Below are positions 31,944-59,883 of a stretch of 64,000 bases of DNA, in pieces. This DNA comes from Streptomyces sp. HM190 (GTDB lineage Bacteria > Actinomycetota > Actinomycetes > Streptomycetales > Streptomycetaceae). Position 1 is the first letter of the stretch, and each line of letters starts with the position of its first letter. The stretch lies in assembly GCF_009857135.1 (NCBI RefSeq), contig NZ_CP047318.1:620001-684000 (forward strand), written 5' to 3'. The notes under the pieces were generated by a model, which did no database searches, was not told where the DNA came from, and saw only the letters and a list, made by a program, of their open reading frames with translations. The translations under genes and the position numbers were made by a program.

Positions 31944-32717
31944 GTGCCGAGTCCCCCCTTGCTGGCGCTGCGCGGTGTGTGCAAGCGCTTCGGAGTCGTC
32001 GACGTCCTCAAGGACGTCGAGTTGGAGATCCACGCAGGACAGGTGGTGGCGCTGCTGGGCGACAACGGGGCCGGGAAGTCCACTCTGGTCAAGGTGATCT
32101 CCGGGGTGGCCCCCGCGGACCGCGGGGTCATCGAGTGGGAGGGTGGCAGGGTCCACATCAGACGCCCCCATGACGCCCGCGACCTCGGTATCGCCACCGT
32201 CTACCAGGACCTCGCGCTGTGCGGGAACCTCGACGTCGTCGGCAATCTGTTCCTCGGGCGGGAGATCAGCAGGTTCGGCCTGCTCGACGAGGTGGAGATG
32301 GAGCGCAGGACCCGGAGCCTGCTGGAGCGGCTGACCCGGGGCGTCCCGGATCTGCGCGCCCCCGTCGTGGCGCTGTCCAGCGGCCAGCGGCAGACGGTGG
32401 CCATCGCGCGCTCCCTGCTGGGCGAGCCCCGGGTGCTGATCCTGGACGAGCCGACCGCGGCCCTGGGCCTGGAGCAGACGAACGAGGTCCTCGACCTGGT
32501 CGACCAGCTGCGCGACCGGGGTCTCGGAGTGCTGCTGATCAGCCACAACATGGGCGACGTCAAGGCACTCGCGGACCGGGCGGCCGTGCTGCGCCTCGGC
32601 CGCAACAACGGCTTCTTCGACGTGAACACCGCGTCGCAGGAGCAGATCATCGCGTGCATCACCGGCGCCACGGAGAACGTGCCCCGCCGGGTGGCCGCCC
32701 CCGAGGCGGGGTGGTGA
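31944..32717 (+). CDS. Sugar ABC transporter ATP-binding protein (single ABC domain)
   Basis: A 257-residue ATPase that powers import of the sugar delivered by the preceding lipoprotein. It has Walker A GDNGAGKST, signature LSSGQRQ, Walker B VLILDEPTAALG and the switch His in LISHN. Family members of the XylG/RbsA type usually fuse two ABC domains in about 500 residues; here only one is present, as in FrcA-type systems, so it would act as a homodimer. The GTG at 31944 is preferred because GAGGAG lies 10 bases upstream. An in-frame ATG at 31905 would add 13 residues but lacks a site. The stop overlaps the permease start (GTGA). Confidence 0.95.
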   Translation: MPSPPLLALRGVCKRFGVVDVLKDVELEIHAGQVVALLGDNGAGKSTLVKVISGVAPADRGVIEWEGGRVHIRRPHDARDLGIATVYQDLALCGNLDVVGNLFLGREISRFGLLDEVEMERRTRSLLERLTRGVPDLRAPVVALSSGQRQTVAIARSLLGEPRVLILDEPTAALGLEQTNEVLDLVDQLRDRGLGVLLISHNMGDVKALADRAAVLRLGRNNGFFDVNTASQEQIIACITGATENVPRRVAAPEAGW

Positions 32718-33994
32718 GGGGGATGCGCGAGATGCGGGAGGAACCGCGCACGGAGCCGACCGGGCCCGGCGCCGAGGCCCGCGCGCCGCGACGCGGCCGG
32801 GCCGTCGCCGCGGCGGTGGAGCACGGGCTCGCCGTGCTCCGGCGCAAGCTGAGTTCGGGCGAGCTGAACTCGCTGCCCGTCGTCCTCGTCCTCGGCGCCG
32901 TCTGGATCACCTTCCAGATCCTCAACCAGAACTTCCTCTCGCCCCGGAACCTGTCCAATCTGAGCGTGGACATCGTGGGCACGGGGCTGATCGCGGTGGG
33001 TATCGTCTTCGTGCTGCTGATCGGCGAGCTGGACCTGTCGGTCGGTGCGATCAGCGGGCTCGCCGCCGCCGTCTTCGCGGTGCTGAACGTGAACAACGGC
33101 GTCCCCGAATGGCTGGCACTGGTCGTCGCGGTGCTCGCCGGCACCGCCGCCGGCACCGTCCAGGGTTTCTCCTTCGCCAGAACGCGGGTGCCCGCGTTCG
33201 TCGTCACCCTGGCGGGTCTGCTCACCTGGAACGGCCTGATGCTCTACATCCTGGGCACCAGCGGCACCGTCAACCTCAGCGAGGACGGCATCGTCGCCAG
33301 GCTGACCAGTTACTACCTCAGCAATGACGTCGCCGCGTACGGTGTGGCGGCGATCAGCGCCGCCATGGTGTTCGTCGCCGCCCACCAGGACCGACGGCGC
33401 CGGATGGCGGTCGGCATGCCGCACCGCTCGGTCACGGGCATCACGGTGCGCACGGCCGCCGTGGCGGTGCCGGCGTTCGCCATCGCCTACGTCCTCAACA
33501 GCTTCCAAGGGCTGCCGCTCGCCCTGCTCGTGTTCCTGGTGGTGGTGGCCGGCCTCGACATCGTGCTCCGCCGCACCCATTACGGGCGGCAGGTGTACGC
33601 GCTCGGCGGCGGCGTCGAGGCCGCGCGGCGCGCCAGCCTCAACGTGGCCGGAGTCCAGACGGCGGTGCTGGCGGTGTCGGGCACCATGGCCGGGATCGGC
33701 GGACTGTTCCTGGCCTCCCGCATCACGTCGGTGAGCCAGAGTTCCGGCTCGGGCGTACTGCTGCTCAACGCGATCGCGGCGGCCGTCATCGGCGGCACCA
33801 GCCTGTTCGGGGGCCGGGGCACGACCTGGTCGGCGGTGCTCGGCATGCTGGTCATCCAGTCGATCGCCTCGGGCATGGCCATCACCGACACACCGGTCGC
33901 CGTCCAGTTCATGATCACCGGTGGGGTGCTGTTCGCCGCGGTGGTCATCGACGCCCTGTCGCGGCGCTCGCAGGAGGCACACGGGCGGGCGTGA
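32714..33994 (+). CDS. Sugar ABC transporter permease (XylH/RbsC-like)
   Basis: A 426-residue inner-membrane protein with about ten hydrophobic segments after a charged N-terminus. Family hallmarks are NQNFLSPRNLSNLSVDIVGTGLIAVG, FVLLIGELDLSVGAISGL, RVPAFVVTLAGLLTWNGL, the cytoplasmic TxxGRxVYALGG-like loop (RRTHYGRQVYALGGGVEAARRASLNV, the ATPase coupling site) and AVIGGTSLFGGRGT. It forms the translocation channel with the preceding single-domain ATPase. GTG at 32714 overlaps the ATPase stop by 4 bases; an ATG at 32723 is an alternative. The end of the operon is marked by a short hairpin. Confidence 0.94.
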   Translation: MRGMREMREEPRTEPTGPGAEARAPRRGRAVAAAVEHGLAVLRRKLSSGELNSLPVVLVLGAVWITFQILNQNFLSPRNLSNLSVDIVGTGLIAVGIVFVLLIGELDLSVGAISGLAAAVFAVLNVNNGVPEWLALVVAVLAGTAAGTVQGFSFARTRVPAFVVTLAGLLTWNGLMLYILGTSGTVNLSEDGIVARLTSYYLSNDVAAYGVAAISAAMVFVAAHQDRRRRMAVGMPHRSVTGITVRTAAVAVPAFAIAYVLNSFQGLPLALLVFLVVVAGLDIVLRRTHYGRQVYALGGGVEAARRASLNVAGVQTAVLAVSGTMAGIGGLFLASRITSVSQSSGSGVLLLNAIAAAVIGGTSLFGGRGTTWSAVLGMLVIQSIASGMAITDTPVAVQFMITGGVLFAAVVIDALSRRSQEAHGRA

Positions 33995-34000
33995 CGGCTC

Positions 34001-34018
34001 GGGCCGGACTGCCGGCCC
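34001..34018 (+). terminator. Short hairpin after the sugar transporter operon
   Basis: Seven-bp arms (34001-34007 and 34012-34018) with loop ACTG lie 6 bases after the permease stop. It is weak but in the right place. Confidence 0.4.
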
Positions 34019-34135
34019 CGTCGCGGACGGCTCTGCGCACGGGCGCCCCGTGACGTTTCGGCGCGGGACGGCGTTCGGGGTGCGCGGGTTCCGGCGACGC
34101 GCCCTTGACCGGGGCACGCCCCGACCGGACCATGT

Positions 34136-34167
34136 TGCGTATCACACGATTTGTTGCCCCATACGCA
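34136..34167 (+). promoter_or_regulatory. Inverted repeat upstream of the glyA remnant
   Basis: TGCGTAT (34136-34142) and ATACGCA (34161-34167) form a perfect 7-bp inverted repeat with an 18-base spacer in unusually A/T-rich DNA, 26 bases upstream of the remnant start codon. A TTGACC at 34105-34110 could be a -35 element. This looks like the retained control region of glyA. Confidence 0.4.
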
Positions 34168-34192
34168 TCACGCTTCATCGCGGAGGACGTCG

Positions 34193-34258
34193 ATGACCGT
34201 TCTGAACACGCCCCTGCGCGAGCTGGACCCGGAGGTCGCGGCCGCCCTGGGCACCTGA
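34193..34258 (+). pseudogene. glyA: Truncated start of glyA (serine hydroxymethyltransferase)
   Basis: A 21-codon frame begins with ATG after a good GGAGGA site. It reads MTVLNTPLRELDPEVAAAL, then two more residues and TGA. Streptomyces serine hydroxymethyltransferases begin LLNTPLxELDPDVAAAV and continue for about 400 more residues, so this is almost certainly the 5' end of glyA cut off at about codon 20. An intact copy must exist elsewhere, because the enzyme supplies one-carbon units. The break sits exactly where the polyketide cluster begins, which suggests that the cluster, or a deletion beside it, removed the gene. An alternative is a leader peptide, but the match to the conserved N-terminus is too close for that to be likely. 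Confidence 0.72.
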
Positions 34259-34455
34259 CGCGGAGCGGTGGCGGGGAGCACCCCCCTGTCCGCCGGACGG
34301 CCAGCGGATAAGGGTGGCGGCTCGGGCGGGGTCCGGCGAGGTGGGGGCGATAGGGGTTGGCGGGCGGGCCGCGGCGGAGCAGCCTTGCTGCCGGGTGCCG
34401 GTCCCGCAGCCCGGGGCGCGGCCTCTCCGCCCACCGAACGGAAGGTTTCCGCCCG

Positions 34456-35697
34456 ATGCGGGTGCTCTTCGCGACCCACTCAGAGAAGACCCACTTCCAC
34501 AGTTTGATCCCGCTCGCCTGGGCCCTGCGGTCGGCGGGGCACGACGTCTGCGTGGCGTCGCAGCCCGCGCTCGCCGAGGAGATCACCCGGGCCGGGCTCA
34601 CCGCCGTACCGGTGGGTGAGGACCACACCTTCCTCCAGCGCCTCCAGGAGGCCGGTCAGGCCGACTTCTCGGGTGGCTTCGGACAGAACGGTGCCGTCGA
34701 GCCGCCCGAGACCTGGGAGGGCCAGGGACTGCTGTACCGGGCTTTCGTCGACTTCTACATGCGGGGGGTCAACAACGACGAGTTCGTCGCCGGGCTCACC
34801 GGGTTCGCCCGGCACTTCCGGCCGGACCTCGTCGTATGGGAGCCCTACACCTTCGCCGGTCCGGTCGCCGCGCGAGCCGTCGGCGCGGCGCACGCACGGC
34901 TGGTGTTCAGCCCGGACTACTTCCAGCAGATGCGACGCACGTTCCTGCGGCTGCGGCACGAGGCGCCCGAGGAACAACGCGCCGACCCGCTGGAGGCATG
35001 GCTCGGGCCGCTGCTGGAGCGGTTCGGCGGAGGCGGTTACGCCGAGGACATGGCAGTCGGGCAGTGGACGCTCGACACGGTTCCGGCGGAGGCCCGGTTC
35101 CCGCTCGACGTGCGGCGGGTCCCGATGCGGTACGTGCCGTACAACGGACCCGCCACGGTGCCCGGCTGGCTGCACGAGCCGCCCACGCGGCCCCGGGTGT
35201 GCCTGACCGGTGGGGTCACCCTGCGCAACCAGGCGGGGCACGACGCGCTCTCACCCGCCGACCTGCGCATGTTCGAGGACCTGGACATCGAACTGGTCGC
35301 CACCCTGCGACAGGTCCCCGGCGAGGAAACGGCGGTCCCCGCCAACACGCGGCTCGTCGACTTCGTACCGCTGCTGGCGCTCCTGCCGAGCTGCTCGGCG
35401 GTGATCCACCACGCGGGCGGCGGCACGTGGAACACGGCTCTCGCGGCGGGTGTTCCGCAGCTGCTGGCCGCCGACACCTGGTACGCCGTGCACCTGGGCC
35501 GGCACCTGCGGAGCGTCGGCGCGGGGCTCCATGTGTCGGAGCGGCGTGAGCTACGGACGGCGCTGGAGCGGCTGCTGAAGGAACCGTCGTTCGGCGAGTC
35601 CGCGCGGCGGCTGCGGGACGAGCGGGTCCTGGCCCTGCCCACGCCGGTGGACGTGGTGCCCGTGCTGGAGAAGCTGACGGCGGATCACCGCGCCTGA
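34456..35697 (+). CDS. Macrolide-type glycosyltransferase (EryCIII/DesVII-like GT1)
   Basis: A 413-residue glycosyltransferase expected to attach a deoxysugar from a dTDP donor to the polyketide. The N-terminal acceptor domain starts MRVLFATHSEKTHFHSLIPLAWALRSAGHD, typical of the activator-dependent macrolide transferases. The C-terminal donor domain carries TRLVDFVPLLALLPSCSAVIHHAGGGTWNTALAAGVPQLL with the His pair that contacts the diphosphate. Length matches EryCIII and DesVII. Those enzymes need a P450-like helper protein lacking the haem Cys, and none is encoded nearby, since the adjacent P450 keeps its Cys. It is the first gene of the plus-strand sugar unit and is followed by a perfect 20-bp hairpin. 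Confidence 0.93.
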   Translation: MRVLFATHSEKTHFHSLIPLAWALRSAGHDVCVASQPALAEEITRAGLTAVPVGEDHTFLQRLQEAGQADFSGGFGQNGAVEPPETWEGQGLLYRAFVDFYMRGVNNDEFVAGLTGFARHFRPDLVVWEPYTFAGPVAARAVGAAHARLVFSPDYFQQMRRTFLRLRHEAPEEQRADPLEAWLGPLLERFGGGGYAEDMAVGQWTLDTVPAEARFPLDVRRVPMRYVPYNGPATVPGWLHEPPTRPRVCLTGGVTLRNQAGHDALSPADLRMFEDLDIELVATLRQVPGEETAVPANTRLVDFVPLLALLPSCSAVIHHAGGGTWNTALAAGVPQLLAADTWYAVHLGRHLRSVGAGLHVSERRELRTALERLLKEPSFGESARRLRDERVLALPTPVDVVPVLEKLTADHRA

Positions 35698-35725
35698 GAC
35701 CCGTCGTTCCCGGCAGTGGACGAGG

Positions 35726-35768
35726 CCTCCGGTGCGGTGAGGACGTGGCGTCCTCACCGCACCGGAGG
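35726..35768 (+). terminator. Perfect 20-bp hairpin after the glycosyltransferase gene
   Basis: Arms 35726-35745 and 35749-35768 pair perfectly around a 3-base loop, so the glycosyltransferase is probably transcribed apart from the P450 gene that follows. Confidence 0.85.
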
Positions 35769-35943
35769 TCTTCGTGTCCCACGGCGCCGGCCGTCCGCCA
35801 GAGCACCGTCACGCGGGTCACGTCGGGGCAGCCGACGCGGCAGCCGATGCCTCGGCCGCCGCGTGGGCGTGGCGTCCTTTCCGGCCCGCCCCCTCGTCGC
35901 CGCACACACCGCGCCCTCTTCCTCGATGACTTGGAGTCAGGTA

Positions 35944-37134
35944 ATGGACGTAGCCGAAGGCATCCACACGTTCCCGATCAGCGAACCCACGGGCTTCGCC
36001 TATCCCCCGTGCTATCGCGAGCTCCAGGAGAAGGAGCCGCTGGCGCGGATCCGCATGGCGTACGGCATGGAGGCGCGGCTGATCACCCGGCACGCGGACG
36101 TGAAGGCGGTGCTGTCGGACCCCCGGTTCAGCAGGGCCGCGACGGTGGGCGCGGACATCCCCCGCCCGACGGCTCCGCTGCTGCACGACACCTCGATCCT
36201 CAGCCTCGATCCGCCGGAGCACACGCGCCTGCGCAGACTGGTCGCGCAGGCGTTCACGGTGCGCGGCATCGAGACCATGCGGCCGCGGGTCGAGAAGGCC
36301 GTGGCCGGGCTGCTGGACGCGATGGAGGAACAGGGGCCGCCCGCCGACCTGGTGACCGCGCTGGCCCGGCCGCTGCCGCTCACCGTCATCTGCGACATGC
36401 TGGGCGTTCCCGACGCGCAGAGCGACACCTTCCGCGCACTGGCGCACACCTTGTTCACCGGCACCGACCAGGGCGAGGTGGAGTCCACGGTCGGGCAGAT
36501 GATGGGCCTGATCGGCGAGTTGGTCGCGGAGCGCCGACGGGCCCCGTCCGACGACCTGCTGGGCAGGCTGGTCCAGGCCCGTGACCAGGACGACCGGCTG
36601 AGCGAGGAGGAACTCGTCAACCTCGCGCTGACGCTGCTGGTCGGCGGGTTCGAGAACACCGCCCACGAGATCGCCAACTTCGCGGCCCTGGTGCTGGGCA
36701 GCCCCGAGCACCTGGCGGAGCTGCGGGCCTCGCCCGAGCTGGTGCCGGCGGCGGTCGAGGAGGTCCTGCGGATCGCGCCGCTCTCGGTCACCGGCGGGTT
36801 CGTACGGATCGCGGTCGACGACGTCGAGCTGAGTACCGGCACCATCCGCAAGGGTGAGGCCGTGGTGATCGACACACAGGCCGCGAACCTCGATCCGGCC
36901 GTGTTCGACGAGCCGACGGAGATGGACTTCCACCGCTCCGCCAATCCCCATCTCATCTTCGGCCACGGCGCCCACCGCTGCATCGGCGCCGAGCTCGCCC
37001 GCATGGAGCTCCAGGTGGCGGCGGGGTCCCTGCTGCGGCGCTTCCCCGAGCTGGCGCTCGCGATCCCCCGGGACGCGATCGAGTTCACCGGGGGCGTCCT
37101 GCGCGGCCCCGCCTGCCTGCCCGTCACATGGTGA
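35944..37134 (+). CDS. Cytochrome P450 (polyketide tailoring type)
   Basis: A 396-residue soluble P450 with GGAG seven bases upstream of the ATG. The haem-binding loop FGHGAHRCIGAELARMEL near residues 340-357 retains the Cys ligand, and the K-helix ExxR (VEEVLRI) is present, so it should bind haem. This separates it from the Cys-less helper proteins of macrolide glycosyltransferases. In the I-helix, GGFENTAHE has Asn where most P450s have the oxygen-activating Thr, as with the Ala of EryF. It probably oxidises the polyketide with ferredoxin electrons. Its stop overlaps the 2,3-dehydratase start, so it is translationally coupled to the sugar genes. Confidence 0.93.
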   Translation: MDVAEGIHTFPISEPTGFAYPPCYRELQEKEPLARIRMAYGMEARLITRHADVKAVLSDPRFSRAATVGADIPRPTAPLLHDTSILSLDPPEHTRLRRLVAQAFTVRGIETMRPRVEKAVAGLLDAMEEQGPPADLVTALARPLPLTVICDMLGVPDAQSDTFRALAHTLFTGTDQGEVESTVGQMMGLIGELVAERRRAPSDDLLGRLVQARDQDDRLSEEELVNLALTLLVGGFENTAHEIANFAALVLGSPEHLAELRASPELVPAAVEEVLRIAPLSVTGGFVRIAVDDVELSTGTIRKGEAVVIDTQAANLDPAVFDEPTEMDFHRSANPHLIFGHGAHRCIGAELARMELQVAAGSLLRRFPELALAIPRDAIEFTGGVLRGPACLPVTW

Positions 37135-38486
37135 GCGCGGTGCCCGCCACGGCGGACTTCGCCACCTGGTTCGCCGAGCGCGCCCGGGTCAACGACCAGC
37201 GCGTCGAGGCGATCCCGTTCGCGGACCTGGACGGCTGGGGGTTCGACGGGGCCACGGGTGACCTGCGGCATCGCACCGGCCGGTTCTTCAGCGTGCGCGG
37301 CCTGCGGGTGCGGCCCGGCGGCGACGGCCCGGCCCCCGAACGATGGCAGCCGATCATCCACCAGCCGGAGATCGGCGTCCTCGGCATCCTCGCCAGGACG
37401 TTCGACGGCGTCCGGCACTTCCTGCTCCAGGCGAAGGCCGAACCCGGCAACGTCGACGGCATCCAGCTGTCCCCGACCGTGCAGGCGACCCGCAGCAACT
37501 ACACCCGGGTCCACCGGGGCGGGTCCGTGCGCTACCTGGAGTACTTCACCGACCGCCGGGGACGGGTGCTGGTCGACGTCCTGCAGTCGGAGCAGGGCGC
37601 CTGGTTCCTGCACAAACAGAACCGGAACATGATCGTCGAGATCGACGACGACGTCCCCGTCCACGACGACTTCCGCTGGTTCACCCTGGAGGAGATCAGG
37701 GCCCTGCTCCACCGGGACAACCTGGTCAACATGGACGCCCGTACGGTGCTGTCGTGTCTGCCCCGCACCGAACCCGGGGCCGACGCTCCGGGCGGGCCCG
37801 GCCCCGCGTGGAGGGCCTCGGCGCAGGCCCTGGGGCCCCGGCAGGGCGCCCTGCACTCGATGACGGAGCTGTCGAGCTGGTTCACCGACGCCAAGACGCG
37901 GTGCGAGCTGACCGCCGACGTCGGGCCGCTCGCCGGGCTCCCCGGCTGGCGCCGCACGGCGACCGAGATCGCGGCCGAGGACGGCGGGCGGTTCCGCATC
38001 GTCGCCGTCGACGTCACCGCACCGCACCGCGAGGTCCCGCACTGGACACAGCCGATGCTGGCACCCTGCTCCCGGGGACTCGCGGCCCTGCTGTACCGGG
38101 CCATCGGCGGGGTCCCGCACTTCCTGGTGCGGGCGCACGCCCAGGAGGGCTGTCTGGACCGGCTGGAGATCGGGCCGACCGTGCACTGCGTACCGGACGA
38201 GCAGCGCGACCGGGCACCGGAGGACCGGCCCGCGTACCTCGACGTTCTCGGCGCGCTCCCCCCGGAACGGATCCGCTACGACCGGATCCTGTCGGAGGAG
38301 GGCGGGCGGTTCCTCGCCGCGGAGAACCGGTACGTGATCGCGGAACTGGAGGAGGACTTCCCCGCCCGGGTGCCGGCCGGGTACTGCTGGGTCACCCTGG
38401 GGCAGCTCAAGGAACTGCTCCGCCACAGTCACTACGTCGGCATCGAGGCGCGCACCCTGGTGGCCTGCGCGGAGGCCCTGCGGTGA
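37128..38486 (+). CDS. NDP-hexose 2,3-dehydratase
   Basis: A 452-residue enzyme of the TylX3/OleV/KijB type that removes water from the C2/C3 positions of a dTDP-4-keto-6-deoxyglucose. This is the first step of 2-deoxygenation. The protein is two repeats of about 200 residues. Each begins with a WF motif (TWFAERARVNDQRVEAIPF and SWFTDAKTRCELTADV) and contains a PxxxQPxIG/L-ILxRxxxGVxHFLLxA core followed by a SPTVQ/GPTVH segment. Duplication of this domain is diagnostic. It starts 7 bases before the end of the P450 gene. The 3-keto product is handled by the next gene, which overlaps by 4 bases. Confidence 0.95.
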   Translation: MVSAVPATADFATWFAERARVNDQRVEAIPFADLDGWGFDGATGDLRHRTGRFFSVRGLRVRPGGDGPAPERWQPIIHQPEIGVLGILARTFDGVRHFLLQAKAEPGNVDGIQLSPTVQATRSNYTRVHRGGSVRYLEYFTDRRGRVLVDVLQSEQGAWFLHKQNRNMIVEIDDDVPVHDDFRWFTLEEIRALLHRDNLVNMDARTVLSCLPRTEPGADAPGGPGPAWRASAQALGPRQGALHSMTELSSWFTDAKTRCELTADVGPLAGLPGWRRTATEIAAEDGGRFRIVAVDVTAPHREVPHWTQPMLAPCSRGLAALLYRAIGGVPHFLVRAHAQEGCLDRLEIGPTVHCVPDEQRDRAPEDRPAYLDVLGALPPERIRYDRILSEEGGRFLAAENRYVIAELEEDFPARVPAGYCWVTLGQLKELLRHSHYVGIEARTLVACAEALR

Positions 38487-39484
38487 GCGGGCCGTCCGGG
38501 ACCGGACCGGAGCGTGTGGTGCGGGTCGGGGTCCTAGGCTGCGCGGACATCGCCCGGCGCCGGGTGCTGCCCGCCCTCGCCGCCGAACCGAGGACACGTC
38601 TGGTGGCCGTGGCCAGCCGGGACGCGGCGAAGGCACGCCGGTTCACCGAGCGGTTCGGCGGTGAACCGGTGGAGGGCTACGACCGGCTCCTCGACCGCGG
38701 CGACCTCGACGCCGTCTACGTCCCGCTGCCCACCGGACTGCACGCCGCGTGGACCGTGCGGGCGCTCCGCGCGGGTCTGCACGTGCTGGTGGAGAAGCCG
38801 CTGGCGACGAGCCGCGCGGAGGCGGCCGTGATGCTGGAGACCGCCCGCGCCCACGGGGTGTGGCTGATGGAGAACTTCATGTTCCTCCACCACGGTCAGC
38901 ACGAGGAGGTACGGCGTCTGGTCGCCTCCGGTGAGATCGGCGCACCACGTTCCTTCAGCTCCGCGTTCGGCATCCCGCCGCTGCCCGCCGGGGACGTCCG
39001 GCACCGGGCCGACCTCGGCGGGGGATCGCTGCTGGACGTCGGCGTGTATCCGCTGCGCGCGGCACGGCTGCTGCTGGGTGACGAACTCGACCCGGTGGGC
39101 GCGGTGCTGCGGGTCGACGCGGGGCTCGGTGTGGACGTGGCGGGCCATGTGCTGCTGACGACCCCGGACGGGGTCACCGCCGAGCTGTCCTTCGGCTTCG
39201 AGCACGCCTACCGCTGCTCGTACGCGCTGTGGGGCAGCGGGGGCCGGATCGTCCTCGACCGCGCGTTCACCCCGCCGCCGGCGCTGCGGCCCGTGCTGCG
39301 GCTGGAGCAGCAGGATCTCGTGCGGGAGGTCACGCTGGCCGCCGACGACCAGTGCGGGGCAGTGGTGCGGAGTTTCGCGGCAGCCGTGCTGGACGGGGTG
39401 CCGCCCCGGGACGGTCCGGAGGACCTGCTGGGCATGAGCGGACTGCTGGACCGGGTGCGGGCCTGCGCGCGGGTGATCCGTTAG
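38483..39484 (+). CDS. NDP-hexose 3-ketoreductase (Gfo/Idh/MocA family)
   Basis: A 333-residue NAD(P)-dependent reductase of the TylC1/OleW/KijD10 type, which reduces the 3-keto group left by the 2,3-dehydratase to give a 2,6-dideoxy sugar. It has the Rossmann motif RVGVLGCADIARRRVLPAL, the family EKP active-site motif (HVLVEKPLATSRAEA, Lys near 105), and LMENFMFLHHGQ, a His-containing active-site strand. The GTG overlaps the 2,3-dehydratase stop. Other deoxysugar genes (thymidylyltransferase, 4,6-dehydratase, 4-ketoreductase) are not in the window and must lie elsewhere. A strong bidirectional-looking hairpin separates it from the convergent PKS. Confidence 0.94.
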   Translation: MSGPSGTGPERVVRVGVLGCADIARRRVLPALAAEPRTRLVAVASRDAAKARRFTERFGGEPVEGYDRLLDRGDLDAVYVPLPTGLHAAWTVRALRAGLHVLVEKPLATSRAEAAVMLETARAHGVWLMENFMFLHHGQHEEVRRLVASGEIGAPRSFSSAFGIPPLPAGDVRHRADLGGGSLLDVGVYPLRAARLLLGDELDPVGAVLRVDAGLGVDVAGHVLLTTPDGVTAELSFGFEHAYRCSYALWGSGGRIVLDRAFTPPPALRPVLRLEQQDLVREVTLAADDQCGAVVRSFAAAVLDGVPPRDGPEDLLGMSGLLDRVRACARVIR

Positions 39485-39508
39485 GCGCTCGGAGGCCGGG
39501 CGTGACGG

Positions 39509-39547
39509 GGCGGGGCCCCGGGGAGGCGTTCTCCCCGGGGCCCCGCC
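39509..39547. terminator. Perfect 17-bp hairpin between convergent sugar and PKS genes
   Basis: Arms 39509-39525 and 39531-39547 surround the loop GCGTT between the 3-ketoreductase stop (39484) and the PKS stop (39556). It can serve both directions. Confidence 0.85.
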
Positions 39548-39555
39548 GTCGTCGT

Positions 39556-50493
<10,938 letters not shown>

Positions 50494-50648
50494 GGTCGAC
50501 TCCAGATCGGTGTGGGGGGCGCCTGAACGGGCCGCGGACGGCGGTGGTGCCGTCCGGCGGCGCGGTGAGGTCACCCGGCTGCGGATGGGCGCGGCGGGGC
50601 GGCGCGGGGCAGGGTGGGGGGCGAGGGGGCGAGCCGGTCGGGGCGGGG

Positions 50649-59756
<9,108 letters not shown>

Positions 59757-59883
59757 GCCGCTGGGCTCCCACTGGTTCTGCCGCTGGTGGTGGACGCGAG
59801 GGGCCCGGTCGGGAGGTGACCGTGGCCGGGTAGGGGCGGGGCCGTGTCCTAGGGGGCCGGCCTCCGGCGGGGTGGGGTGGGGC

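Noticed and set aside
35944..37134. Interpretation as a DesVIII-type glycosyltransferase helper
   Set aside because: Those helpers lack the haem-ligand Cys; this protein has the intact FGHGAHRCIG loop and ExxR.
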